Source: Comamonas sp. GB3 AK4-5 | Lineage (GTDB): Bacteria > Pseudomonadota > Gammaproteobacteria > Burkholderiales > Burkholderiaceae_C | Length of the DNA: 64,000 bases | NCBI RefSeq assembly: GCF_041320665.1 | Contig: NZ_CP166730.1 | Span: 1,488,001 to 1,552,000 of the forward strand | Direction: 5' to 3' | Shown here: positions 18,174 to 27,668 of the stretch, in pieces | Layout of the letters: each line of letters starts with the position of its first letter | How positions within the stretch are numbered: position 1 is the stretch's first letter | Notes under the pieces: model-generated | What the model was told of the DNA's origin: nothing | What the model saw: only the letters and a program-made list of their open reading frames with translations | Database searches by the model: none | Translations under genes and position numbers: made by a program

Positions 18174-18344
18174 TTAAAAGCAGGCCCACACCTGGTCGGC
18201 CAGTGTGACCATGAACTCCGGCAGCAGATACAGGGCAAACACCGCCATCAGCACCAGGGCGATGGCGGCCCACAGCAGCAGCCGCTTCCAAAGCGGCAGA
18301 GGGCGTGGGGCAGGCGTAGCAGGCGTGGATGAAGGCGTAGACAT
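18174..18344 (-). CDS. 56-residue single-pass membrane protein
   Basis: A short gene reads MSTPSSTPATPAPRPLPLWK, then a hydrophobic helix (about residues 21-45, LLLWAAIALVLMAVFALYLL), then EFMVTLADQVWACF. The Pro/Thr-rich N-terminus would be cytoplasmic by the positive-inside rule (KR before the helix). It starts 5 bp after the MFS stop codon and ends 42 bp before the SDR start, suggesting translational coupling to the transporter. Function unknown; a small transporter partner is possible but not shown. Confidence 0.65.
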   Translation of the reverse strand: MSTPSSTPATPAPRPLPLWKRLLLWAAIALVLMAVFALYLLPEFMVTLADQVWACF

Positions 18345-18349
18345 GGTGC

Positions 18350-19579
18350 TCAGGCCAGAGAGGGTTTGCGCACCAGGGACTGTTCGCGCACCGGCAGATT
18401 GACCAGGGCGGCAAAAATGCCCAGCGCAATCGCCAAATACCAGACCATGTCGTAATTGCCGTTGCGGTCATACAGATAGCCGCCCAGCCACACGCCCAAA
18501 AAGCTGCCCACCTGGTGGCTGCAAAACACAAAGCCGCCCAGCATGGACAAATGCTGCACGCCAAAGATCTGGGCAATGGTGGCATTGGTCAGCGGCACGG
18601 TGGACAGCCACAGAAACCCCATGGCAGCCGAGAAGATGTAGACCGACCAGGGCGACAGCGGTGCCAGCAAGAAGGCCACGATGATGACCGAGCGCAGGCC
18701 GTAAATGCCCGACAGCAGATAGCGCTTGGGCATTTTCTGGCCCAGATTGCCGGCGATATAGGTGCCAAAGATGTTGAACAGCCCCACCAGGGCCAGCGAA
18801 TAGCTGGCCACCTGCGGGGCCATGTTGAAGTCCTTGAGATAGCTGGGCATGTGCACGCCAATGAACATCACCTGAAAGCCGCAGACAAAATAGCCCGCCA
18901 GCAGCAGCACAAAGCTGGGGTTGGTCCAGGCCTCGACCAAGGCCTGGCCAATGGTCTGGTCACGCAGTGGTCGAGGGCCGGCATTGGCGCCAAAACCGGG
19001 TTCACGCAGGCCAAAGGCCAGCACGGCAATCAAGAGGGCGATCACGGCCAGCAGCAGCAGGGCGTTGCTCCAGCCGAACTGGGCAATCAGCCCGCCTTCC
19101 ACTGGCACCATAAAGAACTGGCCGAAAGAGCCGGCCGCAGCCGTCACCCCCATGGCCCAGCTGCGCCGCGCCACGGGAATCTGCCGGCCCAGCACGCCAT
19201 AAATCACCGCATAGGTGGTGCCGGCCTGGGCTGCGCCAATGACCACCCCCGCCGTCAGGGCGAACCAGGTGGTGGTGGGCGACAGCGCCATGCCCGCCAG
19301 GCCCAAGGCGTAAAGCATGGCGCCCCCCACCAGCACCTTGAAGGCGCCCAGCTTGTCGGCAATCATGCCCACGAAAATACCCAGCACCCCCCAGGACAGG
19401 TTCTGGATGGCAATGGCCAGCGCAAAGGATTCGCGCGTCCAGCCCATCTCCTGGGTGATGGGCTGCAGCCACAGGCCAAAGCCATGGCGTATGCCCATGG
19501 ACAAGGTGACCACTGCGCCCCCGCACAGCAGCACTTGCAACATGGATAGATGCTTGAATGTGTTGTTTTGTTTTTGCAT
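18350..19579 (-). CDS. Major facilitator superfamily transporter
   Basis: The 409-residue protein has 12 predicted membrane helices in two halves with a cytoplasmic loop around REPGFGANAGPRPLRDQ. Helix 1 carries MGIRHGFGLWLQPITQEMGW and loop 2-3 GMIADKLGAFKVLVGG, the MFS signature; this resembles oxalate/formate or monocarboxylate-type MFS carriers. The start at 19579 (MQKQNNTF) places a short cytoplasmic tail before helix 1. Longer in-frame starts overlap the parE promoter region. Substrate is not determined. It is divergent from parE and leads a minus-strand run of five genes. Confidence 0.88.
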   Translation of the reverse strand: MQKQNNTFKHLSMLQVLLCGGAVVTLSMGIRHGFGLWLQPITQEMGWTRESFALAIAIQNLSWGVLGIFVGMIADKLGAFKVLVGGAMLYALGLAGMALSPTTTWFALTAGVVIGAAQAGTTYAVIYGVLGRQIPVARRSWAMGVTAAAGSFGQFFMVPVEGGLIAQFGWSNALLLLAVIALLIAVLAFGLREPGFGANAGPRPLRDQTIGQALVEAWTNPSFVLLLAGYFVCGFQVMFIGVHMPSYLKDFNMAPQVASYSLALVGLFNIFGTYIAGNLGQKMPKRYLLSGIYGLRSVIIVAFLLAPLSPWSVYIFSAAMGFLWLSTVPLTNATIAQIFGVQHLSMLGGFVFCSHQVGSFLGVWLGGYLYDRNGNYDMVWYLAIALGIFAALVNLPVREQSLVRKPSLA

Positions 19580-19735
19580 AGGCCCAGAATGTAGCGAGTT
19601 CGTCCACCGTTTGCGGTGCTGCCCCACCTCGCGGATGGACACTGGCGCGACACCCCGGGCAACAAACCATGTTGCCATGGGGTAACTGTTTATTTATCCA
19701 GCGGTGCGCCAGCGCGCGCACTACAATCCGCCCCC

Positions 19736-21715
19736 ATGGCAGCCAAACCCTCTACTTCCATTCCCGAATATTCCGAAGGCTCGATCCGCGTCCTCAAGGG
19801 CCTGGAGCCGGTCAAGCAACGTCCCGGCATGTACACCCGCACCGACAACCCCCTGCACATCCTGCAGGAGGTGATCGACAACGCGGCCGACGAAGCCCTG
19901 GCCGGCTATGGCAAGCGCATCAAGGTGTCGCTGCACACCGATGGCTCGGTCAGTGTGGAAGACGACGGCCGTGGCATTCCCTTTGGCATCCACCCCGAAG
20001 AAGGCGCCCCCGTGGTCGAGCTGGTCTTCACCCGCTTGCATGCGGGCGGCAAGTTCGACAAGGGCCAAGGGGGGGCCTACAGCTTCTCGGGCGGCCTGCA
20101 CGGCGTGGGCGTGTCGGTGACGAATGCGCTGTCCACACGCATGGAAGTCACCGTGCACCGCGACGGCCAGGTGGCCCGCCTGGTGTTTTCCGGCGGCGAT
20201 GTGATCGAGCCCCTGACCGTGCGCCCGCTGCAAAGCGGCGAGCGCAAGCAGGGCACGACGGTGCGCGCCTGGCCTGACGCCAAATACTTCGAATCCTCCA
20301 ATCTGCCCATGGGCGAGATGGTGCATTTGCTGCGCAGCAAGGCCGTGCTCATGCCCGGTGTCACCGTCTCCCTGGCCAATGAAAAAAACCGTGACACGCA
20401 AAGCTGGCAGTACAAGGGCGGCCTGCGTGACTACCTGGCGCAAAGTCTGACGGGCGACCCCGTCATCCCCCTGTTCGAGGGCGAGGGCTTTGCCGACAAG
20501 CACCACGACAGCTTTGCCGAAGGCGAAGGCGCTGCCTGGTGCGTGGCCTTTACCGAAGACGGCGCGCCGCTGCGTGAAAGCTATGTCAACCTGATCCCCA
20601 CCACCGCCGGCGGCACGCATGACAGCGGCCTGCGCGACGGCCTGTTCCAGGCGGTGAAGGCTTTTATCGACATGCATTCGCTGCTGCCCAAGGGCGTGAA
20701 GCTGATGCCCGATGACGTCTTTGCCCGCGCCAGCTATGTGCTGAGCGCCAAGGTGCTGGACCCGCAGTTCCAGGGCCAGATCAAGGAGCGCCTGAACTCG
20801 CGCGACGCCGTGCGCCTGGTCTCGGGCTTTGTGCGCCCGGCGCTGGAGCTGTGGCTCAACGAACATGTGGAGCATGGCAAAAAGCTGGCCGAGCTGGCTA
20901 TCAAGGCCGCGCAAACCCGCCAGCGTGCCGGCCAGAAGGTGGAAAAGCGCAAGGGCAGCGGCGTGGCCGTGCTGCCCGGCAAGCTCACCGACTGCGAAAG
21001 CCGTGACCTGGCCCACAACGAGGTGTTTCTGGTCGAGGGTGACTCTGCCGGCGGCAGCGCCAAAATGGGCCGCGACAAGGAAACGCAAGCCGTGCTGCCG
21101 CTGCGCGGCAAGGTGCTCAACACCTGGGAGGTGGACCGCGACCGCCTGTTTGCCAACACCGAAATCCACGATATCTCGGTGGCCATTGGCGTGGACCCGC
21201 ATGGCCCCAATGACACCCCCGACCTGTCCGGTCTGCGCTACGGCAAGATCTGCATTCTCTCGGACGCTGATGTGGACGGCTCCCACATCCAGGTGCTGCT
21301 GCTGACCCTGTTCTTCAAGCATTTCCCCAAGCTGATGGAGGCCGGCCATGTCTGCATCGCCCGCCCGCCGCTGTTCCGCGTGGATGTGCCGGCGCGTGGC
21401 AAAAAGCCCGCGGCCAAGATTTACGCCCTGGACCAAAGCGAGCTGAATGCCATCCTCGACAAGGCTACCAAGGAAGGTGTGGCGCGCGAGAAATGCCAGA
21501 TCAGCCGCTTCAAGGGCCTGGGCGAGATGAATGCCGAGCAGCTGTGGGAGACCACGCTCAACCCCGACACCCGCCGCCTGCTGCCGGTGCAGGTCGACAC
21601 CACGCCGCTGACCGATACCGAAACCCTGATGGGCCGGCTGATGGGCAAGGGCGAGGCCGCTTCGCGCCGCGAGCTCATGGAGCTGCATGGCGATGAGGTC
21701 GAGGTGGACATCTGA
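19736..21715 (+). CDS. parE: DNA topoisomerase IV subunit B
   Basis: The 659-residue subunit supplies ATP hydrolysis to decatenate daughter chromosomes. GHKL ATPase motifs are DNAADEA, DDGRGIPFG and GLHGVGVSVTNAL (within residues 40-130). The transducer domain follows, then the TOPRIM domain with EGDSAGGSAKMGRD and DADVDGSHI. The C-terminal KGLGEMNAEQLWETTLNP is characteristic of the GyrB/ParE tail. The 659-residue length without the GyrB-type insertion, and pairing with parC three kilobases downstream, support ParE over GyrB. A lytic transglycosylase lies between the two subunit genes. Confidence 0.96.
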   Translation: MAAKPSTSIPEYSEGSIRVLKGLEPVKQRPGMYTRTDNPLHILQEVIDNAADEALAGYGKRIKVSLHTDGSVSVEDDGRGIPFGIHPEEGAPVVELVFTRLHAGGKFDKGQGGAYSFSGGLHGVGVSVTNALSTRMEVTVHRDGQVARLVFSGGDVIEPLTVRPLQSGERKQGTTVRAWPDAKYFESSNLPMGEMVHLLRSKAVLMPGVTVSLANEKNRDTQSWQYKGGLRDYLAQSLTGDPVIPLFEGEGFADKHHDSFAEGEGAAWCVAFTEDGAPLRESYVNLIPTTAGGTHDSGLRDGLFQAVKAFIDMHSLLPKGVKLMPDDVFARASYVLSAKVLDPQFQGQIKERLNSRDAVRLVSGFVRPALELWLNEHVEHGKKLAELAIKAAQTRQRAGQKVEKRKGSGVAVLPGKLTDCESRDLAHNEVFLVEGDSAGGSAKMGRDKETQAVLPLRGKVLNTWEVDRDRLFANTEIHDISVAIGVDPHGPNDTPDLSGLRYGKICILSDADVDGSHIQVLLLTLFFKHFPKLMEAGHVCIARPPLFRVDVPARGKKPAAKIYALDQSELNAILDKATKEGVAREKCQISRFKGLGEMNAEQLWETTLNPDTRRLLPVQVDTTPLTDTETLMGRLMGKGEAASRRELMELHGDEVEVDI

Positions 21716-21792
21716 GCCGCCACATGCATTGCCCAGCCTTCGCATCGACCGAACAGGCCGTGGCGTTGCTGCGCCCTGCGCCAGGCGATAGC

Positions 21793-21840
21793 CATCAAAA
21801 AATGCATCAAAAAATGCATCAAAAAATGCATAAAAAAGCG
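21793..21840 (+). repeat. 12-bp tandem repeat at the transglycosylase start
   Basis: CATCAAAAAATG occurs three times in perfect tandem (21793-21804, 21805-21816, 21817-21828), followed by a degenerate fourth unit CATAAAAAAGCG. The units are in frame with the downstream gene and encode HQKM three times. Each unit ends in an ATG, so three equivalent start codons lie 12 bp apart. Confidence 0.95.
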
Positions 21841-22692
21841 CGCTACAGCTTGTGGATAAAGCACAGGCTGCTCTCTTTTTCGCTAGCTGCTGCCGGCGCG
21901 ATGCTGTTGTTGCCCGGCATGGCCAAGGCCGATATCTGGGCCTATGTGGATGCCCAGGGCGTGACCCATTTTTCCAACCAGGCACTGGATGCACGCTATC
22001 GCCTGTTCTTCCGAGGCAGCAGCTTTGACACCCAGCGCGATGCCATGCCGCGCCAGGCCGGCCAAGCAGGCCCTGGGCTGAAGGTGGACGCGGCCTCGGC
22101 CGGCGCAGCAGCCAAGCTGGCCGGTTATTTTGCCAACTCCAACCAGTACAAGCAGGTGCGCACCCATGTGGAGCGCACCGCGCAAAGCACCGGGCTGGAC
22201 CATGAGCTGCTCAAGGCCTTGATTGCCACCGAATCGGGTTTTGCGGCCCATGCGGTCTCGCCCAAGGGCGCGGTGGGCCTGATGCAGCTCATGCCCGACA
22301 CCGCACAGCGCTTTGGTGTGCGCGCCGACAAAGACCGCACCGTGGCGCAAAAGCTGACCGACCCGGCCACCAATCTGCAGGCGGGTGCCCGCTATCTGCA
22401 ATACCTGATGGGCCTGTTCCCCGGCCGGCTGGACCTGGTGCTGGCCGCCTACAACGCCGGCGAGAACGCCGTCAAACGCTTTGGCCAGGCCATTCCGCCT
22501 TACCAAGAAACCCAGAACTACGTCCGCACCGTGCTGGCGCTGTATGAACAGCTGGCGCCTGGCGCCGCGCAAAACCATGGCCGTGCCGCAGTGCCCGGTC
22601 GCACCCCTGCCGTCACTGGCCGGGTGCGCATGGAGTTGCCCGGCAGCCAGCCCGCAGCGGACCTGAGCAACACCCCGAGCTTTCTTCCATGA
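21826..22692 (+). CDS. Lytic transglycosylase with SLT domain
   Basis: A periplasmic murein-cleaving enzyme of the Slt/MltE-like class. The SLT domain (about residues 120-245) has the catalytic glutamate in ALIATESGF, followed by [31 protein letters not shown] and [15 protein letters not shown], all classic motifs. Starting at the ATG at 21826 gives a normal signal peptide ([10 protein letters not shown], then [21 protein letters not shown]). A DUF4124-like segment ([17 protein letters not shown]) comes next. The frame stays open to an ATG at 21724, adding 34 residues that include the HQKM repeats; no start has a convincing ribosome site. The stop overlaps parC by 4 bp, so translation of parC is probably coupled. 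Confidence 0.88.
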   Translation: MHKKARYSLWIKHRLLSFSLAAAGAMLLLPGMAKADIWAYVDAQGVTHFSNQALDARYRLFFRGSSFDTQRDAMPRQAGQAGPGLKVDAASAGAAAKLAGYFANSNQYKQVRTHVERTAQSTGLDHELLKALIATESGFAAHAVSPKGAVGLMQLMPDTAQRFGVRADKDRTVAQKLTDPATNLQAGARYLQYLMGLFPGRLDLVLAAYNAGENAVKRFGQAIPPYQETQNYVRTVLALYEQLAPGAAQNHGRAAVPGRTPAVTGRVRMELPGSQPAADLSNTPSFLP

Positions 22693-25052
22693 GTGATCTT
22701 TTGACATTGGAACCGGCCCGCCCCGACAGCGCGGGCGACTTGCTGGACCTGGGCGCCTACGCCCAGCGCGCCTACCTGGAATACGCACTGTCCGTGGTCA
22801 AGGGCCGGGCCCTGCCGGACGTGAGTGACGGCCTCAAACCCGTGCAGCGCCGCATTCTGTACGCCATGGACCGCATGGGGCTTTCCTATGGCGGCAGCGG
22901 CGGCAACACGGCGGCCAAGCCGGTAAAAAGCGCCCGCGTGGTGGGCGATGTGCTGGGCCGCTTTCACCCCCACGGTGACCAGTCTGCCTACGACGCCCTG
23001 GTGCGCATGGCCCAGGACTTCAACCAGCGTTATCCGTTGGTAGACGGCCAGGGCAACTTCGGCAGCCGCGACGGCGACGGCGCCGCTGCCATGCGTTACA
23101 CCGAGGCGCGCCTGTCCAAGATCAGCCGCTTGCTGCTTGATGAAATCGACCAGGGCACGGTGACTTTTGTACCTAATTACGACGGCAGCACCGAAGAGCC
23201 CCAGCAGCTGCCGGCACGCCTGCCGTTCTCGTTGCTCAATGGCGCCAGCGGCATTGCCGTGGGCCTGGCCACCGAAATCCCCAGCCACAACCTGGTGGAA
23301 GTGGCCGAGGCCTGCATGGCCCTGATCAAGCGGCCCACGCTGAGCGACAGCGAGCTGTTTGAAATGATCCCCGGCCCTGACTATCCCGGTGGCGGCCAGA
23401 TCATCAGCAGCAGCCACGACATTGCCGAGGCCTACCGTAGCGGCCGCGGCAGCCTGAAGGTGCGCGCGCGCTGGACGATTGAGGAGCTGGCCCGTGGCCA
23501 GTGGCAGCTGGTGGTGGTCGAGCTGCCCCCGGGTGTGAGCACGCAAAAAGTGCTGGAAGAGATTGAGGACATCACCAACCCCAAGGTCAAGACCGGCAAA
23601 AAAGCGCTGACCCAGGAGCAAAACCAGCTCAAGGCCAGCATATTGGCCGTGCTAGATGGCGTGCGCGACGAATCCAGCAAGGACGCGCCGGTGCGCATCG
23701 TCTTCGAGCCCAAGACCGGCAAGGTGCCGCAGGCCGAGCTGGTGACCGCGCTGCTGGCCCACACCAGCCTGGAGACCTCCAGCTCCATCAACATGACCTG
23801 CATAGGCCTGGATGGCAAGCCGGTGCAAAAACCGCTGCGCCAGATGCTGGAGGAGTGGATTGCCTTCCGCCAGGCCACCATCACCCGCCGCAGCGAATAC
23901 CGCCTGTCCAAGGTGCTGGACCGCATCCACATCCTGGAAGGCCGTCAGGCCGTGCTGCTGAACATCGACGAGGTGATTGCCCTCATCCGTGCCAGCGACG
24001 AGCCCAAGCCCGCGCTGATGGAGCGCTTCAATCTCTCCGAGCGCCAGGCAGAGGACATTCTGGAAATCCGCCTGCGTCAACTGGCGCGGCTGGAGGCCAT
24101 CAAGATCGAGCAGGAACTGGCCACACTGCGCGGCGAGCAGCAGGGGCTGGAAGACATACTGGGCGACGCCAAGACCCTGCGCAACCTGATGGTCAAGGAA
24201 ATCAAGGCCGACGCCAAAGAGTTTGGCGATGACCGCCGCACCCTCATCCAAGAGGAAAAGAAAGTCGTGGCCGAGGTCAAGGTGGTGGATGAGCCCGTCA
24301 CCGTGGTCATCTCCGACAAGGGCTGGGTGCGTACCCGCCAGGGCCATGGCCATGAGGCGGCGGTGTTCACCTTCAAATCGGGTGACCAGCTGCGCAGCAC
24401 CTTTGAATGCCGCACGGTGGACCAGCTCATCGTGTTCGGCGACAACGGCCGCGTCTACAGCGTGGCCGTGGCCAGCCTGCCCGGCGGGCGCGGTGACGGC
24501 CAGCCCGTCACCACCATGATCGACCTGGAGGCCGGCACCCAGATCACCGCCTACTTTGCCGGCAACGGCGACAGCCAGTTGCTGCTGGCCAGCTCGGGCG
24601 GCTATGGCTTTGTCGCCAAGCTCGACTCCATGGTGGCGCGCAACAAGGCCGGCAAGGGCTTTGTCACCGTGCAAGACGGCGAGACCCTGTGCCAGCCCTC
24701 CATCATCGACGCCTTGCCTGCCTCCACGGCGGATGGCGCCGAAACACCGGCCGCCACCCATGTGGCCTGCCTGTCCAGCGACGGCCATGTGCTGACCTAT
24801 GCGCTGTCCGAGCTGAAACTCATGAGCAGCGGCCGTGGCCTGCAGCTCATGAAGCTGGACGACAAGGCCAGCCTGGTGGGCGCCGCCGCCTACACCCGCA
24901 GCGTGCGCATCACCGGCAGTGGGCGCGGTGGCAAGGACAAGGAAGAAAACCTGGAAATCCGCAGCCTGAACAACGCAGCCGGAAAGCGCGGTGCCAAGGG
25001 CAAGGCCACGGGTTGGACCTTCAAGCCCAATGGCATTTGCCGGGTGGAGTAA
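22689..25052 (+). CDS. parC: DNA topoisomerase IV subunit A
   Basis: The 787-residue subunit cleaves and rejoins DNA in topoisomerase IV. The catalytic tyrosine is Y137 in [11 protein letters not shown]. The winged-helix quinolone region reads [18 protein letters not shown], and PGPDYPGGG and NNIPSHN-like [12 protein letters not shown] segments follow. The C-terminal part (about residue 520 on) contains degenerate beta-pinwheel blades, fewer than in GyrA and lacking a GyrA box, which separates it from GyrA. The ATG overlaps the transglycosylase stop (ATGA at 22689-22692). Two hairpins follow the gene, the second a terminator. Confidence 0.96.
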   Translation: MSDLLTLEPARPDSAGDLLDLGAYAQRAYLEYALSVVKGRALPDVSDGLKPVQRRILYAMDRMGLSYGGSGGNTAAKPVKSARVVGDVLGRFHPHGDQSAYDALVRMAQDFNQRYPLVDGQGNFGSRDGDGAAAMRYTEARLSKISRLLLDEIDQGTVTFVPNYDGSTEEPQQLPARLPFSLLNGASGIAVGLATEIPSHNLVEVAEACMALIKRPTLSDSELFEMIPGPDYPGGGQIISSSHDIAEAYRSGRGSLKVRARWTIEELARGQWQLVVVELPPGVSTQKVLEEIEDITNPKVKTGKKALTQEQNQLKASILAVLDGVRDESSKDAPVRIVFEPKTGKVPQAELVTALLAHTSLETSSSINMTCIGLDGKPVQKPLRQMLEEWIAFRQATITRRSEYRLSKVLDRIHILEGRQAVLLNIDEVIALIRASDEPKPALMERFNLSERQAEDILEIRLRQLARLEAIKIEQELATLRGEQQGLEDILGDAKTLRNLMVKEIKADAKEFGDDRRTLIQEEKKVVAEVKVVDEPVTVVISDKGWVRTRQGHGHEAAVFTFKSGDQLRSTFECRTVDQLIVFGDNGRVYSVAVASLPGGRGDGQPVTTMIDLEAGTQITAYFAGNGDSQLLLASSGGYGFVAKLDSMVARNKAGKGFVTVQDGETLCQPSIIDALPASTADGAETPAATHVACLSSDGHVLTYALSELKLMSSGRGLQLMKLDDKASLVGAAAYTRSVRITGSGRGGKDKEENLEIRSLNNAAGKRGAKGKATGWTFKPNGICRVE

Positions 25053-25071
25053 GGGCTGCTCACCAGTCGAT

Positions 25072-25106
25072 AGCCGCAAATGCTTGTGTACCAAGCGTTT
25101 GCGGCT
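25072..25106 (+). other. Long hairpin downstream of parC
   Basis: AGCCGCAAATGCTTG (25072-25086) pairs with CAAGCGTTTGCGGCT (25092-25106) with a single mismatch and a five-base loop. There is no T tract, so it is more likely an mRNA 3'-end stabiliser or repeat than a terminator. Confidence 0.6.
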
Positions 25107-25115
25107 GAAAAACGT

Positions 25116-25154
25116 AAAAGCTGTGAACCTCTTGCAAGAGGCCACAGCTTTTTT
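25116..25154 (+). terminator. Terminator after parC
   Basis: AAAAGCTGTG (25116-25125) pairs with CACAGCTTTT, enclosing an inner hairpin CCTCTT/AAGAGG, followed by further T residues. It ends about 77 bp before the next gene. Confidence 0.85.
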
Positions 25155-25231
25155 CATGTGTATTCCCACGCATGGCTATGCTGTGCCATGGTCGCTTTCA
25201 AGCTCATTTTCACGCTCGAGGGGAAGGCTGC

Positions 25232-25981
25232 ATGGACTTCTACGACGAACTCGCACCCCTCTACCACCTGATTTATCCAGACTGGGACCGCAGCATGGCG
25301 CTCCAGGCCGAGCAGCTGGACCAACTGGTGCGCCAGCACTGGCCTGGCTCCCACAAGGTGCTGGATGTGGCCTGCGGCATTGGCACCCAGGCCCTGGGAC
25401 TGGCTGCCTTGGGCTATAGCGTGGTGGCGTCAGACCTGTCCAGCAAGGAAGTGGAACGCGCCCGTGCAGAAGCTGAAAAACGGCAACTCACACTGGCGTT
25501 GAAGGTCGGGGACATGCGCCAGGCCCATGCCTTGCACGGTGGTGGTTTCGATGTGCTCATGGCTTGCGATAACGCCGTGCCCCATCTGTTGAACGACGAG
25601 GACTTGCTACAGGCCTTCAAGCAGTTCTTTGCCTGCCTCAAGCCCGGCGGCGGCTGTCTGATCACCGTCCGCGATTACGTCCGGGAGGAACGCGGCCGCA
25701 ACCTGGTCAAGCACTACGGCGCACGCGTGGAAGACGGCAAGCGCTATGTGCTGTTCCAGGTTTGGGATTTTGAGGGCAGTCACTACGACTTCTCGTTCTT
25801 TGTGGTCGAAGAAGACCTGGCCACGGGCCAGGTGCACACCCATGTCATGCGCTCGCGCTATTACGCCGTTTCCACCGAGCGCTTGTGCGCGTTGATGGAG
25901 GACGCGGGGTTCGCGCAGGTGCAGCGCCTGGATGGCTGTTTTTATCAACCGGTGCTGGTGGGCACCAGGCCTCAAACCTAG
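25232..25981 (+). CDS. Class I SAM-dependent methyltransferase (glycine methyltransferase-like)
   Basis: The 249-residue protein begins MDFYDELAPLYHLIYPDWDR, a start typical of bacterial methyltransferases related to glycine/sarcosine N-methyltransferases. SAM motif I is VLDVACGIGTQALGLA (about residues 44-59), followed by VVASDLSSKEVERA. GDMRQ, DVLMACDNAVPHLL and a product-side LKPGGGCLITVRDY segment come next. A GAGGGGAAGG ribosome site fixes the start at 25232. It appears monocistronic between the parC terminator and the convergent ligase gene. The methyl acceptor is not known. Confidence 0.88.
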   Translation: MDFYDELAPLYHLIYPDWDRSMALQAEQLDQLVRQHWPGSHKVLDVACGIGTQALGLAALGYSVVASDLSSKEVERARAEAEKRQLTLALKVGDMRQAHALHGGGFDVLMACDNAVPHLLNDEDLLQAFKQFFACLKPGGGCLITVRDYVREERGRNLVKHYGARVEDGKRYVLFQVWDFEGSHYDFSFFVVEEDLATGQVHTHVMRSRYYAVSTERLCALMEDAGFAQVQRLDGCFYQPVLVGTRPQT

Positions 25982-26074
25982 CAGCAAGACCCGCCCCTTC
26001 CGCCGTGGTATATGCACCGTGGAAGAAGCGGAGTGGCCTTAGCATTGGGCGTGCTGGGGCTCGGCCTGAAGCGC

Positions 26075-27634
26075 TCAGCAGACGAGGGCGAAGCTGTCCT
26101 GATAGGTCTGACGCAAGATGTTTTTCTGCACTTTTCCCATGGCATTGCGGGGCAATTCGGCAATGACATGGCAGCGTTTTGGAACCTTGTATGCCGCCAA
26201 TTGGGCTTTCAGTCGTTCCAGCACCTGCTGTTCATCGATGTGCACGCCTGGCTTGGCGATGAGGAGCAAGACACCGGCTTCACCAAAGTCTGCGTGAGGC
26301 ACTCCGACTACAGCGCTTTCTTCCACGCCGGGCAGCTCGTTGACCATGGCCTCAATCTCTGCGGGATAGACGTTGTAGCCTCCTGAAATGATCAAGTCCT
26401 TGTTGCGCCCCACGATGCGCAAATAGCCTCGTGGGTCTATGAGCCCGACATCACCTGTCTTGAACCAGCCGTCTTGCGTGAATTCCTCCGCTGTTTTTTC
26501 GGGCATGCGCCAATAGCCGGAAAAAACGCTCTCTCCTTGCACCTGGATATTGCCTATCTCGCCTTGTGCAAGCGGTTGATTGGCATCGCTGGTGATGCGC
26601 AGCGCCATCTCGGGTAGCGGGAATCCCACGGTGCTGCCGCAGCGCTCAGACTGGTTTTGGTAACGGGGGTCAGGTGTGTAGGGGTTGGACGAGATGATGA
26701 TGGTCTCGCTCATGCCATAGCGCTCCAAGATGGTGTGGCCGGTTCGGACTTTCCATTCGTTGAAGGTTTCAATCAGCAGCGGAGCCGAGCCCGAGATAAA
26801 CAAGCGCATATGACGTGCTATCTCTGGTGTGAGGCTGGGCTCGCTCAGCATGCGCACATAAAAGGTTGGTACGCCCATCAACACGGTGGCCTTGGGCAGC
26901 TGGGCAATGACTTGCTTGGCATCAAACTTGGGTAGCCAGATCATCTTGCTGCCGTTGATCAACGCTGCGTGGATGGCAATGAAAAGGCCGTGCACATGGA
27001 AGATGGGAAGGGCGTGGATGAGCACATCGCCGTCTTGCCAGCCCCAGTATTGCTTCAAGCTGTGCGCATTGGCCATCAGATTTCCATGGCTGAGCATGGC
27101 GCCCTTGCTGCGCCCCGTGGTGCCACTGGTGTACAGAATGGCCGCGAGTGCGTCGGCTGTGCGGTGGACGTCATCGAACGCGCTGGCGAACAGATCCAAA
27201 TCGGCCAACAGTGAGCCTGTGCTGTTGCCATCCAGCGTGAACACATGCCGGATGCCGGCCGAACCGGCCAGGGCATGGATCCAATCCAGATTCAGCGAGG
27301 TGCACACAAGCACCGCAGGCTCTGCGTTCTGGATGAAATATTCCATCTCGCCTTTTTTGTAGGCAGTGTTGAGCGGCAGAAAAACATGGCCGGCACGTAC
27401 GGCGCCGAGGTACAGCGCTATGGCCTCGACGGATTTCTCCACCTGCACGGCAATGCGGCTGGCGGGAGGTAATTCCAGTGCTTGCAACTTGTGGGCAATC
27501 TTGGCGCTGAGCGCGTCCAGCTCATCCCAGGAGTAAGTCCTTGTGCCTCCGTCAGGCAAGATGCTTTCGATGGCTGCAGTGTGGCGATCGGCAGGGAAAA
27601 ACGATTTCAGCTGGGTATAGAGGTTGTGGTTCAT
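26075..27634 (-). CDS. Malonyl-CoA synthetase-like acyl-CoA ligase
   Basis: The 519-residue AMP-forming ligase activates a carboxylate to its CoA thioester. Motifs are the P-loop ILYTSGTTGRSKGAMLSH, the A4-like ALPIFHVHGLF, the A5 motif ERYGMSET, GWFKTGDVG and GRNKDLIISGGYNVYPAEIE, and the catalytic lysine near the C-terminus in PRNAMGKVQKN. Overall resemblance is closest to MatB malonate-CoA ligases, including LNTAYKKGEMEYFI. The start at 27634 (MNHNLY) was chosen because the upstream frame overlaps the Bug gene. It follows enoyl-CoA hydratase and Bug protein genes divergent from a FadR-type regulator. No malonyl-CoA decarboxylase gene is nearby, so the true substrate may be another short dicarboxylate. 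Confidence 0.82.
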   Translation of the reverse strand: MNHNLYTQLKSFFPADRHTAAIESILPDGGTRTYSWDELDALSAKIAHKLQALELPPASRIAVQVEKSVEAIALYLGAVRAGHVFLPLNTAYKKGEMEYFIQNAEPAVLVCTSLNLDWIHALAGSAGIRHVFTLDGNSTGSLLADLDLFASAFDDVHRTADALAAILYTSGTTGRSKGAMLSHGNLMANAHSLKQYWGWQDGDVLIHALPIFHVHGLFIAIHAALINGSKMIWLPKFDAKQVIAQLPKATVLMGVPTFYVRMLSEPSLTPEIARHMRLFISGSAPLLIETFNEWKVRTGHTILERYGMSETIIISSNPYTPDPRYQNQSERCGSTVGFPLPEMALRITSDANQPLAQGEIGNIQVQGESVFSGYWRMPEKTAEEFTQDGWFKTGDVGLIDPRGYLRIVGRNKDLIISGGYNVYPAEIEAMVNELPGVEESAVVGVPHADFGEAGVLLLIAKPGVHIDEQQVLERLKAQLAAYKVPKRCHVIAELPRNAMGKVQKNILRQTYQDSFALVC

Positions 27635-27668
27635 TCCAGAGCAATCCAATGGTGAAGTTGCAAACAGA

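Noticed and set aside
21793..21840. Short tandem repeat considered as a CRISPR array
   Set aside because: Units are contiguous 12-mers without spacers and are in frame with a protein gene.
19721..21994. 757-codon minus-strand frame opposite parE
   Set aside because: Antisense shadow of a conserved gene with His/Gly/Ala-rich composition and no domain motifs.
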